This document shows positions 9,220 to 17,441 of a stretch of 39,910 bases of DNA, one piece after another; position 1 is the stretch's first letter, and the number at the start of each line of letters is the position of its first letter. Under the pieces are notes generated by a model. The model did not search any database, was not told the origin of the DNA, and was given only the letters and a program-made list of their open reading frames with translations. The stretch is from DASPJQ01 sp035299065. Its GTDB lineage: Bacteria; Bacteroidota; Bacteroidia; Flavobacteriales_D; UBA2798. The stretch spans positions 1 to 39,910 of the forward strand of contig DATGXI010000168.1 in assembly GCA_035299065.1 (NCBI GenBank). The letters run 5' to 3'. A program made the translations under genes and the position numbers.

Positions 9220-10323
9220 TTAAAAATATTTTACCGGGTTCGTTTCCACCCCTGAAAGGCGGACGGCAAATGTAGCATTTTTCTCAATATGCCCTTTAAG
9301 ATAATCGGCTAAAAGTTGAGGGGTATAATGCTCGCTTTCAAAATGCCCAACATCCATTATAACTATATGATTTTCAGCATCAAAAAACTCATGGTACTTA
9401 AAGTCGCCTGTTATGTAAACATCGGCTCCCGAACGTATTGCGTCCTTAAGCAGGAAACTGCCGGCACCGCCACAAACCGCAATTTTTTGGATTTTTTCAC
9501 GTAAAAAGGCCGTGTGTCGTATGGCCCCGGTCTTAAAAACCGCCTTTAACAGGGTCTTAAACTCTTCCCCGTTAAGTGGTTTTTCCAGGTCTCCAACCAT
9601 ACCTGCCCCTACCCCTGCGCTTGCATTTTTCAATGCAAATAAATCATACGCCACTTCTTCATAAGGGTGCGCTTTTATCATGGCGCTTACCACTTTGTGT
9701 TGTAAATGGGCGGGTAAAATAACTTCAATGCGTGTTTCAGGTTCAATGTGGCGCTTATTTATTTCACCCATTGCCGGGTTTGCGTTTTCATTCGCTTTGT
9801 ATCCGCCCAAACCTTCCAGTTTAAAATCACATTCACTGTAATTACCAATATTTCCCGCACCTGCATTAAACATGGCCTTTTCTACTTCTTCCACATTTTT
9901 ATGCGGCACAAAAACAGCAAGTTTTATTAGTCCATCGCTCTTTGGTTTTAAAATGCGCGTATTTTTTAATCCAAGTTTTTCGCAAATAATTCCATTGACA
10001 CCTGCATGCACATGGTCCAGGTTTGTATGTATGGCGTAAATGGCAATATCGTTTTTAATGGCTTTAATAATTGTGCGCTCAACATAATTTGAGCCCGTTA
10101 TTTTTTTTAAGCCCTTAAATATAATGGGATGGTGCGCCACAACCATGTTACACTTGTTGGCAATGGCCTCGTCAACTACACTTTCAATGCAATCAAGCGT
10201 GCATAAAATTCCGGTTACCTCCGCGTTTTTATCACCCGTGAGCAAACCCACATTGTCATAATCTTCGGCATACGCTGGGGGTGCCAGTTGTTCAAGTAAA
10301 TTTATTATAGCTGAAATTTTCAT
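9220..10323 (-). CDS. Nif3-like dinuclear metal centre hexameric protein
   Basis: At 367 residues this is the long form of the Nif3/YbgI/YqfO family, in which a CutA/PII-like insert (about residues 130-230) splits the two metal-binding halves. The metal-ligand regions are visible: AHHP in VVAHHPIIFKG and IHTNLDHV in the N-terminal half, and GHFESE in the C-terminal half. These residues coordinate a di-metal site inside a toroidal hexamer. Some members are annotated as GTP cyclohydrolase 1 type 2, but the physiological reaction is unsettled and I make no claim beyond the fold. It sits 146 bp downstream of nadD and one base upstream of the zinc-ribbon gene, so those two are certainly co-transcribed. 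Confidence 0.92.
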   Translation of the reverse strand: MKISAIINLLEQLAPPAYAEDYDNVGLLTGDKNAEVTGILCTLDCIESVVDEAIANKCNMVVAHHPIIFKGLKKITGSNYVERTIIKAIKNDIAIYAIHTNLDHVHAGVNGIICEKLGLKNTRILKPKSDGLIKLAVFVPHKNVEEVEKAMFNAGAGNIGNYSECDFKLEGLGGYKANENANPAMGEINKRHIEPETRIEVILPAHLQHKVVSAMIKAHPYEEVAYDLFALKNASAGVGAGMVGDLEKPLNGEEFKTLLKAVFKTGAIRHTAFLREKIQKIAVCGGAGSFLLKDAIRSGADVYITGDFKYHEFFDAENHIVIMDVGHFESEHYTPQLLADYLKGHIEKNATFAVRLSGVETNPVKYF

Positions 10324-10469
10324 TTAAAAATCCGTTAATCGTTATTTGCTATTTGTCAATTTTCACTCCTCTGGAGCTGTGACGCTGCCCATTCAAAACC
10401 GGTTTGCAAAAATTCAAGACCGTTTTGCCTGAGGTTTCATATCTCGTACTTATATCTCAGTACGCTGTA

Positions 10470-11105
10470 CTATTTATAAAATCCCATTTCCACCAAATAC
10501 TTGTATACAGGCTCTGTCACCATATACCGTATGTCTTTCCCCTCTTTAATCATTTCGCGTATTTGCGTTGAGGAAATGCCCAGCAAAGGCGTTTGCTCGA
10601 ACTTCACATTTGCGTGCCGGTAAAATTCGTTTTTAGGTTCGCCTGCATTTAATTCACGCGCATAAACATAAATTTCATGGTGTTTTAAGATTTCAGCCGG
10701 ATTTTTCCACTTGTGAAAATTTGCCAGGTTATCTTCGCCCATCAATAACGCAAATTCGTATTGAGGAAATTTTTCCCTTAGGTGAGTAAGTGTATTTACG
10801 GTATAGGACGGTTGCTCCAGCTTTGTTTCAATATCACTTACCGTAAATTTAGGGTTATTCTCAATGGCCACGTTGCACATATAAATGCGATGGTTGGTTG
10901 CCAGCAATGATTTTTTGTCTTTTAACGGGTTGTGCGGGCTTACCACAAACCATATTTTATCCAGGCCCGCACCAAGCATATGATTGGCAATAATAAGGTG
11001 GCCTACGTGCAATGGGTTAAATGACCCAAAAAACAACCCCACTTTTGTTTTTTTGCCTTTCACAAATTCGCTCATGGTTGCTATATTTTTTTCCAAATTG
11101 CCCAT
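10470..11105 (-). CDS. nadD: Nicotinate-nucleotide adenylyltransferase
   Basis: NadD transfers AMP from ATP to nicotinate mononucleotide to form deamido-NAD, the penultimate step of NAD synthesis. The nucleotidyltransferase signature GSFNPLHVGH is at residues 27-36 and the second conserved motif ISSTQIR at 177-183, so both ATP-binding elements are present. The usual NadD length is about 190-210 residues. The ATG at 11105 shares one base with the murI stop (TAATG), which favours it as the start by translational coupling. A second ATG ten codons later (11075) would give a more typical N-terminus and cannot be excluded. The stop codon lies inside a short inverted repeat (AGTAC/GTACT, 10459-10471). 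Confidence 0.95.
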   Translation of the reverse strand: MGNLEKNIATMSEFVKGKKTKVGLFFGSFNPLHVGHLIIANHMLGAGLDKIWFVVSPHNPLKDKKSLLATNHRIYMCNVAIENNPKFTVSDIETKLEQPSYTVNTLTHLREKFPQYEFALLMGEDNLANFHKWKNPAEILKHHEIYVYARELNAGEPKNEFYRHANVKFEQTPLLGISSTQIREMIKEGKDIRYMVTEPVYKYLVEMGFYK

Positions 11106-11905
11106 TATAATTTGTAAAAATCTAAATGAATTTCTTTTCCGTAAAATATGTTGGTGGTGTGTTCAAATGACTTGGTGTAGTCCGACACATAAAAAATATC
11201 GTTACCGCTTTTTTTATCGCTGTTCAAACCTTCCTTTTCCAAAATCAGTTTTAATTTATGGGCTACTACCTCGGCTGAGTCAAATAATTTCACTTTATGT
11301 TGGTAAAATGCCGAAATCTCATTTTTTATCAACGGGTAATGCGTACAGGCCAGCACCAGTGCATCAATGTCTTTTAGTGCCTCATCGTTCAAGTAATTTT
11401 GTAACACCGCTTCGCTAATGTTGTTGTTGTAAAACCCCTCTTCAATCATTGATGCCAGTAAAGGCGTTGCCATGGGAGCAAATTTTAATCCGGGTTTTCT
11501 TCTTGTAAATTTCTCCTGGTATATACCCGAATTGATGGTTGTTTTAGTAGCAATAATGCCAACATTCTTAATTTGGTCATCGGCAATAACGGCTTCAATC
11601 ATGGGGTCAATTACATTTATAACCGGCACCTTGCCCTTGTACGTGTCGCGCAGCAATTCATATGCGGCAGCGCTGGCCGTATTGCAGGCTATAACAATGG
11701 CCTTGCATTTTTTTTCGTGTAATAAAAAATCGGTAATGGTTGTAGCGTATGAGCGTATCAATTCTTTTGATTTATCGCCATAAGGCATATGTGCAGTATC
11801 GCCAAAATAAATCAATTGCTCATTGGGTAAAATACGTGAAATGGCTTTTGCTACGGTTAAACCACCAATACCCGAATCAAATATGCCTATGGGAGCCTGG
11901 TTCAT
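11105..11905 (-). CDS. murI: Glutamate racemase
   Basis: MurI converts L-glutamate to D-glutamate for peptidoglycan, using two Cys residues as acid/base. Both are present: Cys74 in IACNTAS and Cys187 in LACTHYPL. The N-terminal GIFDSGIGGLT strand with catalytic Asp10 and the PYGDKS loop are also intact. Length (266) is standard. It overlaps its upstream neighbour (a TonB-domain protein) by one base and nadD by one base, both as TAATG, so this is a tightly coupled run. D-glutamate and NAD production have no obvious mechanistic link to the TonB-domain genes; the coupling probably reflects growth-linked expression. Confidence 0.96.
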   Translation of the reverse strand: MNQAPIGIFDSGIGGLTVAKAISRILPNEQLIYFGDTAHMPYGDKSKELIRSYATTITDFLLHEKKCKAIVIACNTASAAAYELLRDTYKGKVPVINVIDPMIEAVIADDQIKNVGIIATKTTINSGIYQEKFTRRKPGLKFAPMATPLLASMIEEGFYNNNISEAVLQNYLNDEALKDIDALVLACTHYPLIKNEISAFYQHKVKLFDSAEVVAHKLKLILEKEGLNSDKKSGNDIFYVSDYTKSFEHTTNIFYGKEIHLDFYKL

Positions 11906-12333
11906 TACTTTTTTTCCTGGGTTGGTTGTGTAACAGGCCCAAGTTTAAAATTTACGGGCAAAACATATTTACATTTAACAGGTTTACCATCATTTAAAGC
12001 AGGCTTCCATTTGGGAAAAAGACTAACCACACGCACAGCCTCCGCATCCAGTTCCGCATGAATGGGCCGTTTCACCCTTATATTGGTAACACTGCCGTCC
12101 TTATCCACAACAAATTCAATATACACTTTGCCCTGTATATTATCCTTCACACAGGTTTGTGGATAAACCAAATTTGTTGAAAGAAATTGTATCATAGCCG
12201 CCATGCCGCCCGGGTATTCAGCAGGCTCCTGTATTTGCGCCACATCAAAAACTTTTTCCTTTTCCACATCTTCCTGGCAAACTCCCTGAGAACTTAACAA
12301 ACCAAAAACAACTATAGCCAATATCTTTCTCAT
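11905..12333 (-). CDS. Exported TonB C-terminal-domain protein (third of a tandem set)
   Basis: A 142-residue protein made of a signal peptide (MRKILAIVVFGLLSSQGVCQ) and a TonB C-terminal domain. The domain shows the usual landmarks: an EYPGG start, a FLSTNLVYP helix/strand, IQGKVYIEFVVDKDGSV, a LDAEAVRVV helix, a PKWKPA segment and a YVLPVNFKL end strand. A standard TonB has an uncleaved N-terminal membrane helix and a Pro-rich linker. Here the N-terminus ends in a likely cleavage site with no linker, so the mature protein would be a free periplasmic TonB domain. It overlaps the preceding paralogue by 4 bp (ATGA) and murI by one base. Confidence 0.88.
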   Translation of the reverse strand: MRKILAIVVFGLLSSQGVCQEDVEKEKVFDVAQIQEPAEYPGGMAAMIQFLSTNLVYPQTCVKDNIQGKVYIEFVVDKDGSVTNIRVKRPIHAELDAEAVRVVSLFPKWKPALNDGKPVKCKYVLPVNFKLGPVTQPTQEKK

Positions 12334-12752
12334 TTTTTATCCTCCTTCATTTTAGGGGGTAACACAAAATTAACCGGCAATACTGTCATTGACTTCACAG
12401 GTTTTCCAATCACTTTGGCCGGTGTCCAATTTGGCATGGCTTTTACCACGCGAATGGCTTCAGCATCCAAATCCGGGTCACCCTTGCGCTTCACCCGCAC
12501 GCCTTTTACTTTACCCGTTTCATCAATTACAAACTCAACGTACACTTTGCCTTCAACTTTTTTTTCATACGCTTTAGTGGGATATTTTAATTCTGACGAC
12601 AAAAATTTTGCCAAGGCATCAGGCCCACCAGGAAACTGCGCTTTTTCCTCTACGTGTTGCTGGTCAGGAACTACTTCAGGCGTTTTTGTTTTGTCCTGGC
12701 TAAAAGCAGGGCTTGCAAATAAAAGGATGAACACAAAAAATATATTTTTCAT
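12330..12752 (-). CDS. Exported TonB C-terminal-domain protein (second of a tandem set)
   Basis: 140 residues, built like its downstream paralogue: a short signal peptide (MKNIFFVFILLFASPAFSQ) and one TonB C-terminal domain with QFPGG, FLSSELKYP, VEGKVYVEFVIDETGKV, LDAEAIRVV, MPNWTPA and VLPVNF landmarks. The strand order and spacing match the flanking copies closely, so the three genes arose by duplication. It begins one base after the MORN/TonB gene ends and overlaps the next gene by 4 bp, which implies one transcript. The lack of a retained transmembrane anchor means that ExbB/ExbD coupling in the classical sense is unlikely. The binding partner (an outer-membrane protein or another periplasmic TonB) is unknown. 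Confidence 0.88.
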   Translation of the reverse strand: MKNIFFVFILLFASPAFSQDKTKTPEVVPDQQHVEEKAQFPGGPDALAKFLSSELKYPTKAYEKKVEGKVYVEFVIDETGKVKGVRVKRKGDPDLDAEAIRVVKAMPNWTPAKVIGKPVKSMTVLPVNFVLPPKMKEDKK

Positions 12753-12753
12753 T

Positions 12754-13839
12754 TTATTGAATTTTAAAATTTACCGGTAAAATAAATTTTGCCTTTGCTA
12801 TCTGGCCCCTAACCAAAGCAGGTTTCCATTTCGGCATACGCTCAACCACCCGCAAAGCCTCACCATCCAAAGCTGAATGTACACCACGCTTTACAAAGGC
12901 GCCATAGACGTTTCCCAGATCATTTACAAAAAATTCAATATAAACCCTGCCTTGAATATTTTTACGGGCCGCAGCTCTGGGGTAGCGTATATTATTTTTA
13001 AGATAATTCATTAATTCCTGCATTCCCCCAACATATTCAGGATCTACATATATGGCTGTATAGGTATATTTATTTTCATCATCATCCCAACTTTCACCTT
13101 TTAACAACTTTCCATCCTTATATTCTTCTGTATATCTTCTTTTACCCTCAACGCCCCCTTTCCAAACGCCCTCGCGCAAGCCGTCACGGTACATGCCGGT
13201 TTCAATACCCTGCCAACGTTTACTGTAACCTGTATACACACCATTTCCGTCCGTTACAAAAGTATTGCCAAGGCTGTCACCTGCACTCAGTAATTTTTCT
13301 TCTATAAGCTTATTTTTGGAATCACGAATGTACTCTTTCACTTCCTTAGAGGTACCATTGCAGTAATAAAATTTCCATGAACCTTTTGTGTTTCCAAATT
13401 CCTCGTCACCTTCTTTCTCCAGGTTCCCGTTAGGGTAATAATATTTCCAATATCCGGCATGTAAGCCTTCTCTGTATTCGCCCTCTTCCTCAATTATTCC
13501 ATCCTGCCGGTAGCTTTTCCATAAACCCGTTTTATAACCCCCTGAATATTCGCCAACGGCTTTGACATTCCCATTTTCATAAAAATAAGTTACCTTGCCT
13601 TCTTCCTTATCGCCTACAAACGTTGCGGCCATTTGCAATTTACCCGATATGTAGTAATCTCTTACAATGCCTTCCCATTTATCTTTTTTTGATTTTCCAA
13701 CCCTGAAATAAGCCGCGTCCTTTTTTTTATCAACCTCGTCCCAATAAGTGTTATAGTAGCAAGCAACTGAATCGCGTTGCGCACTGGTTTCATGAAATAT
13801 CAGCAGAAAAATTATAAGGTAAAAAACGTTCATTGACAT
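12754..13839 (-). CDS. Exported MORN-repeat protein with C-terminal TonB domain (first of a tandem set)
   Basis: 361 residues: signal peptide to about residue 20, then at least six MORN/YwqK-type repeats (about residues 50-240, with units such as YENGNVKAVGEYSGG, YREGLHAGYWKYYYPNGN and YRDGLREGVWKGG), then a TonB C-terminal domain (about 265-361) with EYVGGM, NIRYPRAAARKNIQGRVYIEF, LDGEALRVV, PKWKPA and FILPVNF landmarks. MORN repeats form beta-hairpin ribbons that contact lipids or proteins. Fusing them to a TonB domain gives a periplasmic or outer-membrane-facing adaptor, which is inference. An ATG two codons in (13833) is an equally good start. It is the first gene of the minus-strand operon and is divergent from crtD (145 bp). 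Confidence 0.88.
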   Translation of the reverse strand: MSMNVFYLIIFLLIFHETSAQRDSVACYYNTYWDEVDKKKDAAYFRVGKSKKDKWEGIVRDYYISGKLQMAATFVGDKEEGKVTYFYENGNVKAVGEYSGGYKTGLWKSYRQDGIIEEEGEYREGLHAGYWKYYYPNGNLEKEGDEEFGNTKGSWKFYYCNGTSKEVKEYIRDSKNKLIEEKLLSAGDSLGNTFVTDGNGVYTGYSKRWQGIETGMYRDGLREGVWKGGVEGKRRYTEEYKDGKLLKGESWDDDENKYTYTAIYVDPEYVGGMQELMNYLKNNIRYPRAAARKNIQGRVYIEFFVNDLGNVYGAFVKRGVHSALDGEALRVVERMPKWKPALVRGQIAKAKFILPVNFKIQ

Positions 13840-13984
13840 TTAGGTTTGGGTGTTAATATATCCTCCATGATTTTTTGGTTACACGTTGGGTCAAGGCTAT
13901 ACATAAAACTATACCAAAGCTTTTCATAGAAGTATTCCGTCAATTTCCTCCTTAAAGATACTATATTTACCCCATCATTTAGCG

Positions 13985-15445
13985 TTGAAAAAAACAGCAG
14001 TTATAGGAACCGGAATTGCAGGGCTTGCCACAGCGGCCCGCCTTGCCGCCAAAGGTCACAAAGTCACTTGTTTTGAGGCCAATTCCACCTACGGAGGCAA
14101 GCTCACCGCGTTCATAAAAAACGGGTACCGGTTTGATGCCGGACCTTCGCTTTTTACCATGCCCGCATTGGTTGACCAGGTGTTTACCGCCTGCCAAAAA
14201 GATGCCCGAACCTATTTTAATTACCGCAAAAAAGAAGTAGCCTGCCATTATTTTTTTGAGGATGGAACATTTATAAAAGCATACAGTGATCCGCAAAAAC
14301 TGGCCATTGAATTGCATGCAAAAACCGGTATCTCCACACAAAAAACTGAAGCTTATTTTAAAAAGGCTGCTAACAAATACAACCGGGTTGGGCACATATT
14401 CATGAACAAAAGCCTGCACAAAGCCAAAACATGGTTTAGTGCCGATGTGGCTAAAGCGCTCCTTTTTCTCCCGTCCTATAACTTATTTACCAGCATGAAC
14501 CGGGTTAATGAAAAATTGCTTGACAATCAAAAAACCATTCAATACTTTAACCGGTACGCTACCTATAACGGTTCTAACCCTTACGCAGTTCCGGGTTTGC
14601 TTGCCATGATACCCCACCTTGAACATGGCATCGGAACGTTTCTTCCTGAAGGGGGTATGCAAAGCATTTCTGATTCAATATATAAACTTTGTGTTGAACT
14701 TGGGGTTGAATTTCATTTCAATACACCCGTTACCGAAATTGTGACTGACGAAGCTAAAGTGTGCGGCCTTGTTGCCAATGACAGGGCCTGGAGTTTTAAC
14801 ACTGTTGTTTGTAACATGGACGTTGCGCATGCATACAAAAAATTACTACCACAGGTAAAAACCCCTAAAAAAATTGAACAACAAGAGCGTTCAAGCAGTG
14901 CGCTTATTTTTTATTGGGGCATTAACAAACAATTTCCTGAGTTGGATCTTCACAACATTCTTTTCAGCAATAATTACCCCGAAGAATTTAACCATATTTT
15001 TAAAAAACAAAGCATTTACAATGATCCTACAGTTTACATCAACATCACATCAAAAGAAATTCCTTCTGACGCACCTCCGGGTTGTGAAAATTGGTTTGTA
15101 ATGATCAATGTACCTGCCAACAAAGGTTATTTCACACAAGAAATTAAAATTCAGGCCCGGCAGTATATACTTGCCAAATTAAGCCGCCATTTCAAAACCG
15201 ACTTTGAAAAATTCATCATTCTTGAAGAAAGCCTTGATCCAAATAGCATTGAAAGCAAAACATCAAGCCTGCATGGTTCACTTTACGGCACCAGCAGCAA
15301 TTCACGCATGGCCGCATTTAATCGTCACGCCAACTTTACTTCGAAAATAAAAAACCTTTACTTTTGCGGAGGCAGCGTGCACCCGGGTGGAGGAATTCCC
15401 CTTTGCTTAAACAGTGCAAAAATTGTAAGTGAATTAGTTAAATGA
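13985..15445 (+). CDS. crtD: 1-hydroxycarotenoid 3,4-desaturase (CrtD-type, CrtI superfamily)
   Basis: A 486-residue FAD-dependent carotenoid desaturase. The dinucleotide fold GTGIAGLATAARLAAKGHKV opens the protein, with the FEAN end of the second strand. The CrtI-superfamily stretch FDAGPSLFTMP and the C-terminal FCGGSVHPGGGIPLCLNSAK motif are present. The FEDGT segment and the GGKLTAF start of the substrate region resemble bacteroidotal CrtD more than CrtI, which has GGRA and a WYWMP version. CrtD introduces the 3,4 double bond into 1-hydroxy (hydrated) acyclic ends. The start is a TTG at 13985; no ATG gives an intact nucleotide-binding strand. Its stop overlaps the cruF start by 4 bp (ATGA), and cruF makes the substrate, which supports the assignment. 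CrtI remains the alternative. Confidence 0.82.
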   Translation: MKKTAVIGTGIAGLATAARLAAKGHKVTCFEANSTYGGKLTAFIKNGYRFDAGPSLFTMPALVDQVFTACQKDARTYFNYRKKEVACHYFFEDGTFIKAYSDPQKLAIELHAKTGISTQKTEAYFKKAANKYNRVGHIFMNKSLHKAKTWFSADVAKALLFLPSYNLFTSMNRVNEKLLDNQKTIQYFNRYATYNGSNPYAVPGLLAMIPHLEHGIGTFLPEGGMQSISDSIYKLCVELGVEFHFNTPVTEIVTDEAKVCGLVANDRAWSFNTVVCNMDVAHAYKKLLPQVKTPKKIEQQERSSSALIFYWGINKQFPELDLHNILFSNNYPEEFNHIFKKQSIYNDPTVYINITSKEIPSDAPPGCENWFVMINVPANKGYFTQEIKIQARQYILAKLSRHFKTDFEKFIILEESLDPNSIESKTSSLHGSLYGTSSNSRMAAFNRHANFTSKIKNLYFCGGSVHPGGGIPLCLNSAKIVSELVK

Positions 15446-16071
15446 AACCTGTCTTATATTATACAGCAATTGCGGTGCTCATTGTAATGCATGCGGTTGG
15501 TCTTTATGGTTTAACACACAACCATATGACCTATTACAGGGATCTTACCGCCTTTAACCTCACCCTTACATTTGTTTTGTTCCTTGTTGGTGCATTTCGT
15601 TTTGATTTACCTTATTTAATCACCATCCTGGTTATTTCAGCAATTGGCCTTGTGGTTGAAATTATTGGGGTTAAAACCAAACTTATTTTTGGTGATTACA
15701 ACTATACCACCATACTTGGACCTGATGTTATTGATGTGCCCCTGGTAATTGGCCTCAACTGGGGCCTTCTTATTATGAGTTGTGCTGCCATTGTTTACAA
15801 CGTTTACAACAACAACCTGGCGCGCGCCATGGCCGGGGCTACCCTAATGCTGCTTATGGATATTGTGCTAGAGCCCATTGCTTTCAAGTACAATTTTTGG
15901 CAATGGGACACAAAAACAATACCCCTGCAAAACTATATTGCCTGGTGGCTCGTATCTTTTACCATGTTATTGGGCGTATTCAGTTTCCTCAAAAATCCAC
16001 ACAACAAAATGGCATATTGGGTATTTGGTGTTCAGTTCTTGTTCTTTTGTTTGTTGAATTTATTAACTTAG
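15442..16071 (+). CDS. cruF: Carotenoid 1,2-hydratase (CruF family)
   Basis: A 209-residue integral membrane protein with about seven hydrophobic helices. It matches the DUF422/CruF family: an early HNHMTYYRDLT segment, VEIIGVKTKLIFGDYNYTTILGP, a VPLVIGLNWGLL helix, and LEPIAFKYNFWQW followed by NYIAWW. CruF adds water across the terminal 1,2 double bond of an acyclic psi end, giving a 1-hydroxy group that CrtD then desaturates. Conserved acidic and His residues are present, so activity is expected. It is translationally coupled to crtD and lies 7 bp before crtZ. Together with the monocyclase downstream this points to a carotenoid with one ring and one hydrated end. Confidence 0.88.
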   Translation: MKPVLYYTAIAVLIVMHAVGLYGLTHNHMTYYRDLTAFNLTLTFVLFLVGAFRFDLPYLITILVISAIGLVVEIIGVKTKLIFGDYNYTTILGPDVIDVPLVIGLNWGLLIMSCAAIVYNVYNNNLARAMAGATLMLLMDIVLEPIAFKYNFWQWDTKTIPLQNYIAWWLVSFTMLLGVFSFLKNPHNKMAYWVFGVQFLFFCLLNLLT

Positions 16072-16078
16072 CAGCAAA

Positions 16079-16555
16079 TTGATAATTGTTAGTTACATAT
16101 TAATCACTTTAGGAACATTTTTTCTAATGGAAGGGGTAACCTGGTTTACCCATAAATTTATCATGCACGGCCTTATGTGGTATTTTCACCGTGACCATCA
16201 CCAACCTGAAAAAGGCTTTTTTGAAAAAAATGATTTCTTCTTTTTAATATTTGCCGTACCCAGCTGGTTGTGCATTATGCTTGGGCTTATGTACCAGCAT
16301 TATTATGTAGTTTGCATTGGCGCAGGCATAGCCATGTATGGGCTTGCCTATTTTCTTGTACATGATGTTTTTATTCATCAACGCTTCAAATTTTTACGCA
16401 ATACCGATAGCGTTTATTTTCGCGCATTACGTAAAGCCCATAAAGTTCACCACAAACATTTAGGAAAAGAAGAAGGTGAGTGTTTTGGCATGCTTTACGT
16501 TCCACGCAAATATTTCCGCGAAGCACGTGCATCAATGGAAAATAAGAATTCATGA
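16079..16555 (+). CDS. crtZ: Beta-carotene hydroxylase (CrtZ, fatty acid hydroxylase superfamily)
   Basis: A 158-residue membrane di-iron hydroxylase that adds the 3-hydroxyl to a beta-ionone ring. Both duplicated His signatures are intact: H25-x4-H30 with H37-x2-HH (HRDHH), and H95-x4-H100 with H121-x2-HH (HKVHH). Four hydrophobic segments match the family. The start is a TTG at 16079, seven bases after cruF; the nearest in-frame ATG (codon 17) would remove the first membrane helix. It is part of the crtD-cruF-crtZ transcript. A 160-bp gap with short repeats separates it from crtYcd. No ketolase (crtW) is adjacent. Confidence 0.93.
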   Translation: MIIVSYILITLGTFFLMEGVTWFTHKFIMHGLMWYFHRDHHQPEKGFFEKNDFFFLIFAVPSWLCIMLGLMYQHYYVVCIGAGIAMYGLAYFLVHDVFIHQRFKFLRNTDSVYFRALRKAHKVHHKHLGKEEGECFGMLYVPRKYFREARASMENKNS

Positions 16556-16614
16556 TTGAGCGTATGGAGTCAATTAGCACAGAAATATTATTTGATTCTA
16601 TTATTAACTTGACT

Positions 16615-16679
16615 CACACCCACACATTTTTTCTGCCTACTTCTGCCGGATCTGCGCGAAACGCCTTCCACACCCACAC
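16615..16679 (+). repeat. Direct repeat of CACACCCACAC in the crtZ-crtYcd gap
   Basis: The 11-mer CACACCCACAC occurs at 16615-16625 and again at 16669-16679, 54 bp apart. The gap between the two genes has no reading frame of note. Its role is unknown. Confidence 0.45.
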
Positions 16680-16685
16680 TTCCGA

Positions 16686-16711
16686 ACAACGGACAATGGA
16701 CAACGGACAAC
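16686..16711 (+). repeat. 7-bp tandem repeat just before the crtYcd start
   Basis: Units of ACGGACA, ATGGACA and ACGGACA, plus a partial fourth unit, run from 16686 to 16711, ending 4 bp before the ATG of crtYcd (16716). Such arrays can vary in copy number, and this one occupies the ribosome-entry region of the gene. Confidence 0.6.
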
Positions 16712-16715
16712 GATC

Positions 16716-17441
16716 ATGAAATCCCTTTACCTCATATTAGACATAGCTGCAATATCGGGTCCGCTATTCCTTAGTTTCGACAAAAAAGTAAACTTCATTC
16801 GCCAATGGAAATTTGCTTTTGCAGCAATTTTGTGCATGATGCTTATTTTTATTCCCTGGGACAGTATTTTTACTTACTACGGCATTTGGGGTTTTAATGA
16901 AAAATATACGCTTGGGCCACGTTATGCTTATTTACCCATTGAAGAGTGGTTGTTTTTTCCGGCAACGCATTTTGCCGTAGTTTTTATGTACGAGTGCCTC
17001 AACACCTACATAAAAAAAGATGTGCTTGCCCGGTCTTACAAATTCATGCTGTGTCTTTTTATACTAATAGGACTTATTGTTGCTATTTTTTACCCTTCTC
17101 AGTTATACAGTAGCTTAAAAATGGGTGGAGCTGCCGTACTTACATTTGTGGTGCTGTTTTTTTGGAACCCAAAGTGGCTTAGCCGTTTTACCTTGTGCTT
17201 TTTGGTTTCCTTACTACCTTTTTTTATAATGAACAGTATTCTTACCGGTTCATTTCTTGACGAACCCATTGTTTGGTATAACCCACACCACATTTTCAAT
17301 ATTCGCATTGGCACAATTCCGGTTGAGGATATTTTCTACAACCTGTTTATGCTACTCACAACGTTTTGTTTTTACCATTGGTTTAAATCGTGGAAAAATG
17401 ATCCGTTAATACATTATCCGCATCAAAATGAGCAATTATAA
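16716..17441 (+). CDS. crtYcd: Lycopene beta-cyclase, CrtYc/CrtYd fused type
   Basis: 241 residues with about seven transmembrane helices and two copies of the lycopene cyclase domain. The first copy carries IPWD (residues 46-49), GxWxFxxxYxLG and PIEEWLF (P74, E76, E77). The second carries NPHHI, RIGTIPVED (P202, E204, D205) and FYNLFMLL. This is the fused form of the heterodimeric Actinobacteria CrtYc/CrtYd pair and makes a beta ring from a psi end, often on one side only (gamma-carotene type) in marine Bacteroidota. It has ATG start 4 bp after a 7-bp tandem repeat, and it overlaps the next gene by 14 bp. Confidence 0.92.
   Translation: MKSLYLILDIAAISGPLFLSFDKKVNFIRQWKFAFAAILCMMLIFIPWDSIFTYYGIWGFNEKYTLGPRYAYLPIEEWLFFPATHFAVVFMYECLNTYIKKDVLARSYKFMLCLFILIGLIVAIFYPSQLYSSLKMGGAAVLTFVVLFFWNPKWLSRFTLCFLVSLLPFFIMNSILTGSFLDEPIVWYNPHHIFNIRIGTIPVEDIFYNLFMLLTTFCFYHWFKSWKNDPLIHYPHQNEQL

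Noticed and set aside
10459..10471. AGTAC/GTACT inverted repeat over the nadD stop
   Set aside because: Five-base arms are too short to support a regulatory claim; noted in the nadD entry only.
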